Part shown: piece after piece, positions 1-10,629 of the stretch
Layout of the letters: each line of letters starts with the position of its first letter
Numbering within the stretch: position 1 is the stretch's first letter
Assembly: GCA_018398765.1 (NCBI GenBank)
Contig: JAHBMJ010001860.1
Coordinates: forward strand, 1-25,933
Direction: 5' to 3'
From: Chromera velia
Taxonomy: Eukaryota; Sar; Chromeraceae
Length of the DNA stretch: 25,933 nt
Position numbers and translations under genes: made by a program
Notes under the pieces: generated by a model
What the model was told of the DNA's origin: nothing
The model's input: only the letters and a program-made list of their open reading frames with translations
The model's database searches: none

Positions 1-37
1 AGGGAACAGAATCTCCAACGTCTTTGACCTTCAGAAG

Positions 38-742
38 GTGGGGAGGGAGGAAAGGGTTCCACAAAACATTCTGAATGTTTTGAATGGAGCTCAGCCAGGC
101 GGAGAGGGAGGGCAGGGAGACGACGGGGGGGCAGCTCAGGGGGAGGGAGTCAATTTTCTTTCTATTTCTTCTTTCTCTCCCTCATATGATTTTTCTTCTG
201 TTTCTTCTGCTCGTTTGTTTTCTTTTGAATGTAGAGGACACGGCACGGAGGTGGCAGAGAAATGTCAGAAGGCAGGTAGCAAGCCAGACTGTCTCACAGT
301 AGAGAGTGAGGTGGGAAAGACCCACAAGAAAGCCGAATGGAAAGAAGTGAAAGACGGAAAGTTCAATGATGCGGGAGACAGAGAGATTGGGAAGTGGGTT
401 TATTATCAGTCATTAGGGGAGGAGCTTCCTGCAACTGGACAGTCTTCTTCCTCTTCGGCCGCTTCTTCTATTTCTTCCCTTCTGACAATCATCCCTTTGA
501 TGTAGGTGATGACATGGAAATTAGTCAGTGCGGGGGGGTCCATGATCAGAAAGGTAAAAGCAAGGCTTGTTCTCGCTGGCAACTCCTTTTTCGACAGAAG
601 GAACGTAGAGACATATTTTGGCACTCCAGACGTCCGTAGACGTCACTTTTCTTCGCATTCTTTTTATCTTTGCTTTGGTGAAGTCATGAGGAGTTGCGTT
701 TGCAGATGTGATATGTGCCTTTCTGCAGCCGCGCCTTCCTGA
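38..742 (+). pseudogene. Copia-type pol, start of the reverse transcriptase domain (degenerate)
   Basis: A single frame runs from 38 to the stop at 740-742 and is broken once by TAG at 503-505. After that stop it reads VMTWKLV, then KVKARLVLAG, then ETYFGTPDV. This is the order of the Ty1/Copia RT entry region (RWV-TWK, KARLV-RG, ETFAPT). The TAG sits where the family has Trp (RWV.TWK), so TGG to TAG decay is likely. Upstream, EWKEVKDGKF, DREIGKW and ELPATGQ resemble the segment just before RT. Between ELPATGQ and VMTWK lies an extra Ser-rich, pyrimidine-rich stretch (about 443-502) ending in TAG, which could instead be the 3' end of an intron. Another pyrimidine tract at 151-230 also ends in TAG. 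The frame is lost near 685-692, where RT homology moves to the next frame. The element continues beyond the left edge, so no LTR, gag or integrase is visible. Confidence 0.6.
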
Positions 743-2096
743 GTCAGTAGGGAGGATTGGAGTCAGAATGCCAAAGTGGTTACCTCCAGCAGCCATTGCG
801 AGGGGGTTCAAATCAGGAGTCGTGTATCTTTTGCGTTCGGCAGCATATGGCTTGAAAGATGCACCTTGAATCTTTGGTCTCTTTTTGCGTCAAGTTCTTT
901 TCAGGATTGGATGGAGAGAGATCATGGAAAGTACCCACGTAAAGATAGACAAGGGGGTGACTGTTCCTCAGTTAGCCAGAGCAGATGATTCATCCATCAC
1001 TGAGGTGCAGACTCTTGACATGAAGGCAATGCTGTCTCATCACGTCGACGATTTGACTTGTGCGTCCCCTTGTCCTCTTTCAACCTTGAAACAGATTGTA
1101 CAGACAGGACCCGTATCAATGGATGACGCGACTTTGCTTTCATCCGAAAGTGTCAAGCTGGTTGGTTTTGATGTGTTCAGAATAGATAAAGCAATCTGCC
1201 AATCGATGGAGGGGTACTTGACTCTAGAGGCTTTGCTTCTCGGGAAAAGAAGTGGGGTGTTGGTGGAATCAAACTTTTTGCCTCCTTCTCCAGGCGAAAT
1301 CGACATATCCCTTGAGGATGAGATGAGAAAGTGGGTAGGGAGAGCCATGTGGGTCTCTCGTTCACGATTCGACATTGCTTTTGCTGTCTCCACACTTGCA
1401 CAGTTCTCCAACACACCCACAGTCAGGCATCTTGCTGCAGTAATCACTGTCTTACATTTAGTTGCAGCAAAGAGAAAGAGGCTCAGGTTTGTGCGCATTC
1501 GTTTTCGCTTTGCACAACTGCGTTTGTTTGTAGATGCAGCATTTGATGCATCCACCTGTTCCTCTCGGTCTGCTTTTCTTTTTCAGCTTGCTGATGCCTC
1601 ATGGTCTTTGATTTGTTGGTTGAATATCCTTGACTGGGCGACTCATAAGGAGAAAAGAAAGGTATTGTCTACACCTGGAGCTGAGCTCCTTGCAATCCGA
1701 ATGGGATTGAAACGTCTTCCCTTGATGCTTCGCACTCTTCATTTCCTTTTTCCCTCACTTAAGGTTGTTTTGTTTTCAGATAGCGCAACAAGCCTCAGTC
1801 AAATGGAAACGGGGGTAGCAAAGAAGGAAGAGAGACTGTTCGGGATTTTGGCCTGGTGTGTTCAGGAAGTGAAAAGAATGGACATAAAGCTTCGTCACTG
1901 CGATGGAAAGACTCAACAGTTGGCAGATGGACTGACAAAGTTCAGTAGAGCCATGTGGGTCTGTCGCCGTCACCGCAGGCGACGCCGCCATCGGCCCGCA
2001 CCGCCGCGCCGCCGTGCATGCGTTTCCATGCATTGTATTTCTGCATGCGCATTATATTTCTGCATGCATTTTATTTCAGTTTCATCTTGGCGGTGA
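690..2096 (+). pseudogene. Copia-type pol: reverse transcriptase and RNase H (broken)
   Basis: This frame opens at 690 with ADVICAFLQ (first RT catalytic Asp region) and continues through VYLLRSAAYGLKDAP, ending at 866. It is interrupted by TGA at 867-869, then stays open to 2096. The RT active-site motif is HVDDL (codons 1041-1055; family YVDD). Next come the Copia signature around FDIAFAVSTLAQFS and the RNase H residues: FVDAAFD (Asp codon 1533-1535), TPGAELL, FSDSATS, and the C-terminal HCDGKTQQLADGLTK. The TGA falls where the family normally has Arg after YGL-AP, consistent with CGA to TGA. Homology stops near 1945. From about 1963 the frame runs into unrelated GC-rich Arg/His-coding DNA with GCATGC motifs, so the natural C-terminus is lost. 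This is a dead retrotransposon fragment. The family call is firm; the exact limits are not. Confidence 0.85.
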
Positions 2097-2481
2097 TTGA
2101 GATCGATAAATTGATATCAGGAGGTTTCAGTTCAGACCTTTAGACTGACAAACTTTCTATACACGAGTATGTTGTCCAAGCTAAGGGGCTCTGTGATCCT
2201 GAGCTTGATGATGGCATAGCTAGTATACGTCCGTATGACCTATACTTTGCTTGTCTCGGAGAGAGAAACGAAAGGAGGGAAGAGAATGAAAAAAGTAGTG
2301 ACAGAAAGAAGGAAGAAACACAGAACAGATAAAGAGGATAGAAAGGGTGACGGAAGAAAAAATAGAAGAGCGAAAAAGCAAAAGTTGTTAAAGGCAGTCC
2401 TTGGATAGTACAGCCCAGTCAGAACTTTTCAGTGAACATGGGTAATTTATTTAAAACAGAAAGATCAAAATTTGGGAGGTA
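2097..2481. other. Spacer, possible 3' remnant of the Copia element
   Basis: No coding frame is supported here. The segment is purine-rich around 2256-2400 (GAGAGAAACGAAAGG-like text). No LTR partner for it is visible in the window. It ends at the left target-site copy of the AT-rich element at 2490. Confidence 0.4.
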
Positions 2482-2489
2482 GTCAGGCA
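2482..2489. repeat. Target-site duplication, left copy (GTCAGGCA)
   Basis: Exact 8-bp match to 3246-3253, directly abutting the CAGTG terminus of the AT-rich element. Confidence 0.55.
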
Positions 2490-3245
2490 CAGTGCATTGA
2501 ACAAATAAATTGCAAATAAATTGCTTTGACCAGTTTGATGCAAACAATTATTGCAATAGTTGTAATTAATTGCCAATAATTGCTTATAAAACAAAAATTT
2601 AATTTTTTTAGGTGCTCTAGGGAGTTATACTAAGTCATACAACTCATTTAAATAAATTTACTAAGCTATTACTTGGTATTAATACCTGTAATATATTCAA
2701 CAATAACTATTTTTATTTTTTAATATAGAAAATATAAACTTAGAATTCAATATGAATGATAAAGAATATGAACACACTTTTATGTACGGTTCATAACATG
2801 AAAATTCCGCAACTGTACGTACAAGCAGTAAAAACTTACTTAGTCGGCTACTCCTTTGCTTTACTTAGTTGGCTGAAGCTGCCAAACAACAGACAACAAC
2901 AGAACACTGAGCCGTTTCCATAAATACATACATATAACAGTATTGTACATACACATACGCGTATTTCGTCGGTCTACGCGGCTTAATTACGTGCAAAGCA
3001 GTCGCACTGCGCGTATACCGCGTCTACTTTGCACTGCGTATATGCTTGATCGCTCTGGCGCCCTATAACGCGCGTTTAGCCTTGTTTTTTACTAGTTTTA
3101 AGCCCAATAAAACACCCCAGACTCTCAATTTTGAAATTGTATACAATTATTGTAATAAATTACAATGAGCTAAGAGCTTGCAATGAATTATTGCTCCCAA
3201 TTATTTGCAATTATTGCAATTACAATTATTGCTTTCAATGTATTG
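2490..3245. mobile_element. Non-autonomous hAT-like DNA transposon (756 bp, AT-rich)
   Basis: The left end reads CAGTGCATTGAA. The right end, read on the other strand, is CAATACATTGAA, which matches at 10 of 12 positions. Both ends are followed by AATTGC/AATAATTG-type subterminal repeats. An exact 8-bp direct repeat, GTCAGGCA, flanks the element at 2482-2489 and 3246-3253. An 8-bp target duplication with CA-initial inverted repeats is the hAT pattern. The interior is strongly AT-rich apart from a GC-richer patch at about 2950-3080 and has no ORF worth calling, so it would need a transposase supplied in trans. Caution: GTCAGGCA occurs once more near 3356, and the terminal match is short. Confidence 0.6.
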
Positions 3246-3253
3246 GTCAGGCA
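3246..3253. repeat. Target-site duplication, right copy (GTCAGGCA)
   Basis: Exact match to 2482-2489, directly abutting the right terminus (TATTG at 3241-3245) of the AT-rich element. Confidence 0.55.
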
Positions 3254-4342
3254 GACAGAATGGGCACCTAGCTGGGATGATGAGAAAGCAGTCAAACAGA
3301 CAGGGAGGCAGAACTTTGAGCACACTCAGAAAAGAAGATAAAATTAAGAATGCGGTCAGGCACACAGGAAGGCATACCTATACGACAGCCAACAGGCAGG
3401 TAGGCAGGAATACGCTTAGTCGTGCCGGAAAGAAATGTCAAGACGGAAGCAGAGTGGGATTGCGACTTCTAAATCTCATAGTTTATTTGTGAGGTGGCAT
3501 GTAGAGATATATATAGCTAAAAAGTCAGATAAGAGGTCGGAATTGAGAGAAATGACATGAGAGAGGCAAGATAAGAAAAGTGAAATGCAAGTGAAGAGAT
3601 CAGATATGAGCAAACAGGGTCACCAAGAGAGTAGCCTGTATGTCTGTCTATCTGTCTGTCTGTCTGTCTGCCTGCCTGCCTGCCTGCCTGCTTGCCTGTC
3701 TAGCAGTGCCTATGTCTGCGTGTTTGCATATCTCTCTGCCTTTCTACTATTCTGTCAGTACCATTCTCTTATTTTATGGGTCTACCTATTTTGCCGTTTC
3801 AAGTTGGTATATCTGCTTGCCTGCCTGCCTATCTGCCTGCCTGCATGCCCACCTGTCTGCGCTGGGTGATAACTGGGGTATAAGAGCAATGAATTGATGG
3901 CTGCGGGCAGAAAAAAGCAAGAACCAAACATGAGAGAGAATACAGCAAGAAGAGGCCATGCATTGAAATCAGAGCACTGAACTGAAAAGATAGAGATTTA
4001 ATGAGACTTGATATGAGAGCTGACATGAGCGTGAAAAGCTCGGCGAAGAGGCAACTTAGATGACAGTGGGAGAGATGTGGCGTACAAAAGTACAATAAAA
4101 AAAATGAAACAAAATAGATAGGGCAGTGGATAATCATTGTCATACAAAAGTATGCAGTGAAACCGATTATTGTGAGATCGAGTAGTGATAAGATGAATAG
4201 AGATTGATATATATATGTTGAGTGAATGTATAATCGAATGTGAGCAACAGACCTGCATAAGTAAACATATCAGCGTAGTAAGCTAACATGACCACATCAT
4301 TTTGGGCAGTTGGAGAGCTGCAGGATGCATGCCTAGATGCAT
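3254..4342. repeat. Microsatellite-rich spacer with TGTC/TGCC arrays
   Basis: No gene is supported. At 3639-3702 the strand is a run of TGTC units passing into TGCC units. A related, less regular TGCC block lies at about 3812-3860. The long Leu/Cys/Ser-only translations across these blocks are products of the repeat. Scattered CAGGCAG/GACAG text at 3246-3410 belongs to the same simple-sequence background. From 3860 to 4342 I see only A-rich unique DNA. Confidence 0.7.
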
Positions 4343-4796
4343 TGTAGCAACTTTTTGCTGCCTTGGAGGTAGCGGCAGGACAGACGGAGAGCTAGACCAG
4401 AGATGAGGCCCAGACAGAGAAATGGATCTACAAACTCTACCGACTCTAGCTCAGTCTAAAGGTCTCAGTTAGCTAAAGAATAGGATATAGGTAGATTCTT
4501 AACCATTCGTAGAGTCCAACGGATTCATAGTTCGAAGTTGAACTTGAACTTCTGCTAGCGCTGCTGAGAGAAGACAGACTCACGACCGTACAAACAGAAT
4601 GTCATTGAATGATCTCAGCGAGATGGCTGAGGGCGGATTAAATCTGACCGGTCCCCACATGAACGCAAAGACATTGTCATGCTTTCCGGGGCCAGACAGA
4701 CAGAACGCGGCGGCGGGCGATGGAAGCAAAGGCGGCGTGCATACGAAAAGGACCGAGAGGCGGCAGCGGGGCGGCGCCGGGAGGTAGGACACTACA
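4343..4796. repeat. Left LTR-like repeat (TGTAG...CTACA)
   Basis: About 90% identical by eye to 8782-9239. Differences are mostly transitions, some at CpG (for example CACGACCG against CATGACTA), plus a ~6-bp and a ~10-bp indel. It contains no credible gene; the small ORFs in it are shared by both copies only because the DNA is shared. Confidence 0.75.
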
Positions 4797-6913
4797 GATC
4801 CATCCCTTTCACCGGCAAGGAAATCGTGCCCTCACGATAACTCACACACAATCGAGCATGTGCACAAACAGAGTGAAGACACGACCAAGCAAACATCATC
4901 CTGAAAACCGGCTCAATGAAGGGCATGTATTCATGCACTCAAGTCCATTGAAGCTGATGGACGGAGACACTGATCGTATGCAATGAAGCAAAAATGCTGA
5001 ACAGACACACTTCTCTGCCAAAAACAGCTGAACACTGAAGGACATAGCTGGGTAAAGCAAATAAGTCATGCACAACAATAAGACTGATTGACACAGCAGT
5101 GTAAAAGCAGATAGCGGATTGAGTCACGGTTGGTCAAACAAACACAGTGAGCCTGTCGCTTTCTTTTCTCCACAACTTTTTTTTTTTTTCTTTCTTTCAT
5201 TCATTCTCTTTCTGAGAGTGCCAGATCATGAGATTAGCTGTCAACAGAGATCCGATGCAACCTTCTACCTTCTAAGACCGGGCCAGGTACTTTACCGTAA
5301 AACCCTTGGCTCCAGGTTTTTCCCATCGGATATGCCACTACTGAAGCACCAGGCTTCGTTCGCTTTGTATCACCAGTCAAGGTTGGACAGGCGGCAGCTA
5401 TGGTCCCTGTCAACCCCTCATTCATTTCTCCTTCTCTTTTTCTTCCACTCTCTTTGCTTTAGAGCTCCAAATACAGAAGCAGCAGTGGACAGAAACAAAG
5501 ACAGTGGGTGTACTTAGTCTGCTCTCTTTCTTCTTCCATATCTTCAAAGAAGCTGCTTTCTTCTGTTAACTACTTCTGTTGACAGGAGGCACACGGCGGG
5601 CAGCTCAACAGATTAACAGACGGACACACAGATGATGCCAGACAATCCTGAACTCTCACGTAAAGCAAGGAAAGACGGTGACGATATAGAGTTCTTTCTT
5701 CTCTTTTCTTTTTTCTTTAATTCTTCCCACCTCTACTCTCTTTTACAGCTACCATGCGCCCTCATTCTTAAAGAGGAGTACTATGGATTTCCAGCGCAAA
5801 CCGTTACGGTGGCAGCAAGTCAGGGAAAGACAGATGGGAAGATGCCAACAGAAAAGGAGAAGAGAGAACAGATTCATTTTCTTCTTGTACCTTCTCCCTC
5901 TCTTAGACCCACTTAATCCCATATCTCCCTACATTCACATATATGCCACAAGGGGAAGAAAAAGGCACCAGACACGCCAGCGCTGAAGAGAGACGCACAC
6001 ACATGAGCATAGGGAAGCAGATATAGAAGACAGCAACATAATCATGCCACCGTCTCTACAAGTCGCCTCCAGATGAACAGCGTGCTGTGCCCACTACCAA
6101 GGGGAGAGAGGCGATACCACCAGACCCAGAAGGATCTGGAGCATCGCAATTCCCCCTACAGTGGCAGACATAAAAGGAGAAAAGACACAAGAGATGCACA
6201 GGCTGTTCCTTCAGGCTGACTTCCTCTCTTCTATTTTGCTTTACAAATGTCTGTCTCGACAGGCGTCTCCTTTTCTCACTCACACCTCCTCATTTTCTTT
6301 CTCTTCCTCTCTTCTTCACTTGGTCTCTCTTTCTTTCTTCTTCTCACACTGTTAGAGAAATGAAACATCTGACTCAGAAGGATTCACTCATGCGTCGACT
6401 GAATACTCTTTCATCAAAGAGATCAAAGAGAGAAGGCAAGCCTTAGGGCGCAAACGTAAGGGACGAAACGAGAAGAGAGATCAGTCCTCAGAGGGAACCT
6501 CCAGCAACTCTAAGCACACTCAGGCGGTGCCCAACTTGTTCTTCTTGCAGTTTTCCTCGTTGCCGTTCTGCTTCATAAGGAGGTCAATTGGTTGCTCTCC
6601 CCCCCCTAAGTCCAGGGCGGGAGCGTAAGAGCAGTCGCGGGCATGTGCAGACGTAAACGCATGGCGGCAGCATTAGGCAGTCCTCTGCCCGTCTCGCATG
6701 TAGATTACGTTGGGGTAGGCGATTGACTTCGGGTTCTTATCTTGACAAAGGGACTCGGTGGTCTCGGCAGGCACAAGCACACCTCGCACGTGTCAGCGGC
6801 TGCATGAAGGGAGGAAGAAAGGGAACACCAGGCGCTGCACACTGCCCTACTAACTGATGCCTTTGTATCTTCTTCTGCCTTCCTTTTCTTCATACTCACA
6901 CGGCTTTTTCATC
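4797..6913. other. Interior of LTR-like element with polypyrimidine-AG modules
   Basis: No recognisable protein. Purine-rich, GACAGA-like blocks alternate with 50-80-base pyrimidine tracts that often end in AG, for example about 5160-5232, 5419-5462, 5692-5748 and 6222-6262. These resemble intron 3' ends, so the transcript may be spliced or may descend from a spliced gene. No chain of exons in one frame could be built. Confidence 0.4.
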
Positions 6914-7455
6914 ACTCATGCTTCAATTTATGCATTACAATGCATCTATATACACACTCTCTTATACTCTTCATTCTGCATTCTCTTCCATTCTCATCTT
7001 CCATTGTAATCTTTCGTTGCCGGGTAGTAGGGCGACTTTACCCTACACGATGATCCTGGCTAATCATCGGTCCTTCCTCCCAAGTGGCTGGGCATTTACG
7101 GAGCCCTAGCCTCTTATAACTATTAATGAAGGCTCGAGTCGCTCGTAGCTGCTGCCATTTATGGAGGCTCCAAGTCGTTTTTACCTTCTTGTATGGCCAT
7201 TAACATTCCGCGTTTCACTCTCCCTTCTTGCGGTCATTGACGTCTGCGTTCCCTTCTCCCTTCTCCCCCCTCCCTTTTTCCGCCCTCCTGGCATACCGGC
7301 TCTCCCCCCCCCTTGTCCCCACCCTGGTACACCAGTTTTCATCGGCTCTCCCCCCCTTATTTCCTTCCGCCCCCCTCCTATTCTTCTTCATGCTCGGGAC
7401 ACCTGGCTTCTCTTTTATGTAACTCTTTTCCACTCTTTCCCTCCGTTTCCTCTGT
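6914..7455. repeat. 542-bp segment, first of two identical copies flanking an N
   Basis: This copy runs from ACTCATGCTTC to TTTCCTCTGT and appears identical to 7457-7998. The single N at 7456 separates them. The arrangement is what an unmerged contig overlap looks like. The C-rich interior (about 7255-7380) gives Pro-rich shadow ORFs. Confidence 0.9.
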
Positions 7456-7456
7456 N
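7456..7456. other. Assembly gap (single N)
   Basis: Ambiguous base lying exactly between two identical 542-bp copies. Confidence 0.95.
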
Positions 7457-7998
7457 ACTCATGCTTCAATTTATGCATTACAATGCATCTATATACACAC
7501 TCTCTTATACTCTTCATTCTGCATTCTCTTCCATTCTCATCTTCCATTGTAATCTTTCGTTGCCGGGTAGTAGGGCGACTTTACCCTACACGATGATCCT
7601 GGCTAATCATCGGTCCTTCCTCCCAAGTGGCTGGGCATTTACGGAGCCCTAGCCTCTTATAACTATTAATGAAGGCTCGAGTCGCTCGTAGCTGCTGCCA
7701 TTTATGGAGGCTCCAAGTCGTTTTTACCTTCTTGTATGGCCATTAACATTCCGCGTTTCACTCTCCCTTCTTGCGGTCATTGACGTCTGCGTTCCCTTCT
7801 CCCTTCTCCCCCCTCCCTTTTTCCGCCCTCCTGGCATACCGGCTCTCCCCCCCCCTTGTCCCCACCCTGGTACACCAGTTTTCATCGGCTCTCCCCCCCT
7901 TATTTCCTTCCGCCCCCCTCCTATTCTTCTTCATGCTCGGGACACCTGGCTTCTCTTTTATGTAACTCTTTTCCACTCTTTCCCTCCGTTTCCTCTGT
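7457..7998. repeat. 542-bp segment, second identical copy
   Basis: Offset by exactly 543 bases from 6914-7455. Unique sequence resumes at 7999. The true genome probably has one copy. Confidence 0.9.
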
Positions 7999-8781
7999 CC
8001 GTCTCCCTGACATGCATTGGGCACATAGACGTTGCTATAATCTCATCTCTCAACAAACGCTTTTACGCTATCTCACCTTCATCCATAGACAGCAGTCACT
8101 CTCAGTCACACCACGAAGGCACATGCTTGCACAAACTGTCTTACTCAAAGCAAAAGAGGTGTCTTCGTGCTGCCCGATCTACCAGAGTTGCTGGATGTCA
8201 TTGACCAGTCCAACAAGTAAAGGCAGACGGTTGGCGTTTGTAAGCTACACAGGCTAGTCAGACCTGAGCAGACAAGCAAGCGACCACAGCAAGGTAAGCG
8301 AAGGGGATGAGTCTCCTCTTGCACTGAAGATGAAAGACAAAACAGCCAGTCGACACAGTCTCACATAGAAACAAGGAAACTAAGTTAAACTGCCAATTTC
8401 TCTCCAGTCTGCTTATTGTCGGCAAGCCTGATCGTCTCCAAGTTTTTCTTCAGTCTTCATAGGAAAGGGTTCTCTTCCCATCTCCAGTTTCTCCCGACTC
8501 CACAACAAATTCTGTCTCCCGTCTCCAGGTTCTTCCTCAGGAACCGAGAAAGAAAAGTTCCCACCAGACTAAAAGAGCAAGAAAAGAGAGCTCCGGCCAG
8601 CTGACACGGAATACAAGGGGTCTTTGACACCCTTTTTCACAGTGACTGTCTCCTGACTGTGCTAAGAAAGAGAGATAGATCAACGCAGACTCTCTTCCCG
8701 AACGAAGACAAAAGAAAACGAGGTGACAACTAAATCTATAACAGAAGGAAGTAGTCGCTTCTCACTGAAGCCGTCACCATA
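7999..8781. other. Interior of LTR-like element, no gene seen
   Basis: Mixed-composition DNA without a coherent frame. A run of CTCC/CTCCAG text at about 8400-8530 recalls degenerate pyrimidine tracts. No purine tract lies next to the right repeat. Confidence 0.4.
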
Positions 8782-9239
8782 TGTAGCAACTTCCTACTGC
8801 CTTGGAGGTAGCGGCAGGACAGACGGAGAGCTAGACCAGAGACGAAGCCCAGACAGAGAGATGGATCTACAAACTCTACCGACTCTAGCGCAGTTTGAAG
8901 GTCTCAGTCAGCTAAGGAATAAAATATGGATAGATCCTTAGCCATTCGTAGAGTCCAGAGGATTCATAGTTCGAAGTTGAACTTGAACTTCTGCTAGCGC
9001 TGCTGAGAGAAGACAGACTCATGACTATATAAACGGAATGAACGATCTCAGCGAGACGGCTGAGGGCAGATTAAATCTGACCGGTCCCCACGCGAATGCA
9101 AAGACATTCAAATAATTTGTTATGCTTTTCGGGGCCAGACAGACAGAACGCGGCGGCAGGCGATGGAAGCAAAGGCGGTGTACATACGAGAAGGACCGAG
9201 AGGCGGCAGTGGGGCGGCGCCGGGAGGTAGGACACTACA
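8782..9239. repeat. Right LTR-like repeat (TGTAG...CTACA)
   Basis: Direct-orientation partner of 4343-4796. This copy has a TATATAAA-like box near 9025-9032 (GACTATATAAACGG), where the left copy has GACCGTACAAACAG. If the repeats are LTRs, this is a candidate promoter element. Confidence 0.75.
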
Positions 9240-9424
9240 GCATGTAGACAACGAGGATTGTGCAATGACACAGGCAAGCGGGAAGGAGAGAATGGAGTGC
9301 AGTGGGATAAAGCAAACGAATGAGAGGCATTGAGCGTACGCAGTGAGATGAAAGTAATATAAGTCTTAGAATGAGGCTAGTGTGAACAGTAAGTCGCAAA
9401 CATGGTGCTGGTGATCGTGGATTA

Positions 9425-9545
9425 TATACATGCATGATTGATAATGATGATAATGATGATTGAGGGTTAAATCCTAGATTTAGCAACGCCAAATCCCAAG
9501 CCACTAGCAAGGCTTTAAGGACAACCCAGAGCACATTGCACATCT
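9425..9545 (-). repeat. Dispersed repeat with (ATC)n tail, copy 1
   Basis: The text GATGATTGAGGGTTAAATCC and the ~70 bases after it recur in inverted orientation at about 13590-13735. Read on the minus strand this copy ends in an ATC/ATT microsatellite, as 3' tails of some SINEs and LINEs do. Divergence between copies is mainly transitions. Confidence 0.6.
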
Positions 9546-10582
9546 TTGGAGTAACATGAAAATGAAGTGCATGGCTGACAAAATGGCTATCTTACTATAC
9601 TCTAGACTATACTACACTTACGTCTGGATCTGACTGCGTGGGCACCACCTGTGCAGAAATTTGTATTATCGGTCCAAATAATGTCCAAATCTTACTGTAC
9701 TATAAGACCCCGGCCGGCAATTTTGATTCGTGCGCACACAGTTGCCATTCAGGCCCAACTAATTAAGCGATACATAAAAATTTCTCTATAAGACGGCTTG
9801 TGCATGTATACTCTGATCGTACGCCGTTTTCCTTCAAAACTTAACTTAACTTGAGTCGTATGATTCAATCTGCTTACTGCACGACAATTGTTGTCAGAAT
9901 GAGCGCTTGCATGGTGCGTTCTCCGACTCTCTGAGTTCATAGTTATGTTGCAAAAAGAGGAACGTGAAAAAGCGTCGATCCCAGCCTGTTTATGACTTGC
10001 CCCCGATCAAAGGATAAAAGCTTTTGTTTGTGCCCCCCTTTCGACGCCGGACAGCACCCACCACGATACGTCGGCGCGCAGTGCGCGCCCATGCGTGCCC
10101 ACTCTCGGAATATACGGCCGAAATTTTTTTTAGACAAAAATATAATGCAAGAGTGCATCTCAGAGGGCAGTTCACGGTCTGACGCTGCGAAGGGCCCTAT
10201 ATACCACGCGCGGTCGCATGCATAAACAATCAAGGTGCGTTTAATTTGTGCCGGCCGGCCGGCCCCACGCGGACGTTTAAATGAACCGCGACACGGCTGG
10301 TCGAGGCACTAACCTACTAGGTATTAGGTGTGTTACGCAACTTTGGCAAAAGTTCTGCACACACGGGATTATAACATACATACAGTTAGATACATATTTG
10401 GACAAGTCCAATGACTTGAATCTGTCCTTCGTGGCTCTCTTCAGAACTCGACAAGCGTGTCAGAGTCCGTCAACAAGTACGTAAGAAGCGCCCAGCAGCG
10501 CCACAGTCTTAATTCACAGAGTTGACTCCGGTACTGCCCAGGAATCCGGGCCGGTATCAATCGTCGGGAAAAAAATACCGAT
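9546..10582. other. Intergenic DNA upstream of the membrane-protein gene
   Basis: No gene is supported. GC-rich patches include a GGCCGGCCGGCC palindrome at about 10252-10263. CCGGCCGGCA also occurs in opposite orientation near 9710, but no target duplication accompanies it. Confidence 0.4.
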
Positions 10583-10593
10583 TAATATATATA
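10583..10593 (+). promoter_or_regulatory. TATA-like box upstream of DRAM/FRAG1-like gene
   Basis: TAATATATATA lies about 37 bases before the chosen ATG (10630). Its position is suggestive only; the lineage's core promoter rules are unknown to me. Confidence 0.2.
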
Positions 10594-10629
10594 CCCGGCA
10601 TATACCACGTACTTGGAGAGTCGACCACA

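Larger units (their letters stand above)
4343..9239. mobile_element. Probable non-autonomous LTR retrotransposon, ~4.9 kb
   Basis: Two direct repeats of ~455 bp (4343-4796 and 8782-9239) each begin TGTAG and end CTACA, giving the TG...CA ends of an LTR. The composite is flanked by GCAT on the left (4339-4342) and GCAT on the right (9240-9243), while neither repeat alone has matching flanks. This favours one element with two LTRs over two separate insertions. The ~4-kb interior has no frame with gag, protease, RT or integrase motifs. No convincing primer-binding site follows the left repeat and no purine tract precedes the right one, which is the main weakness. The interior also contains an assembly gap at 7456, so its true length is uncertain. 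Confidence 0.55.

Noticed and set aside
3585..3897. Cys/Leu/Ser ORFs
   Set aside because: Products of TGTC/TGCC microsatellites.
7161..8204. Two identical Pro-rich ORFs (7161 and 7704)
   Set aside because: They lie in the duplicated 542-bp segment and C-rich text; the duplication is probably an assembly artefact, not a gene pair.
9700..10265. Element bounded by inverted CCGGCCGGC motifs
   Set aside because: Only about 9 bp match, the motif is self-palindromic and no target duplication is present.
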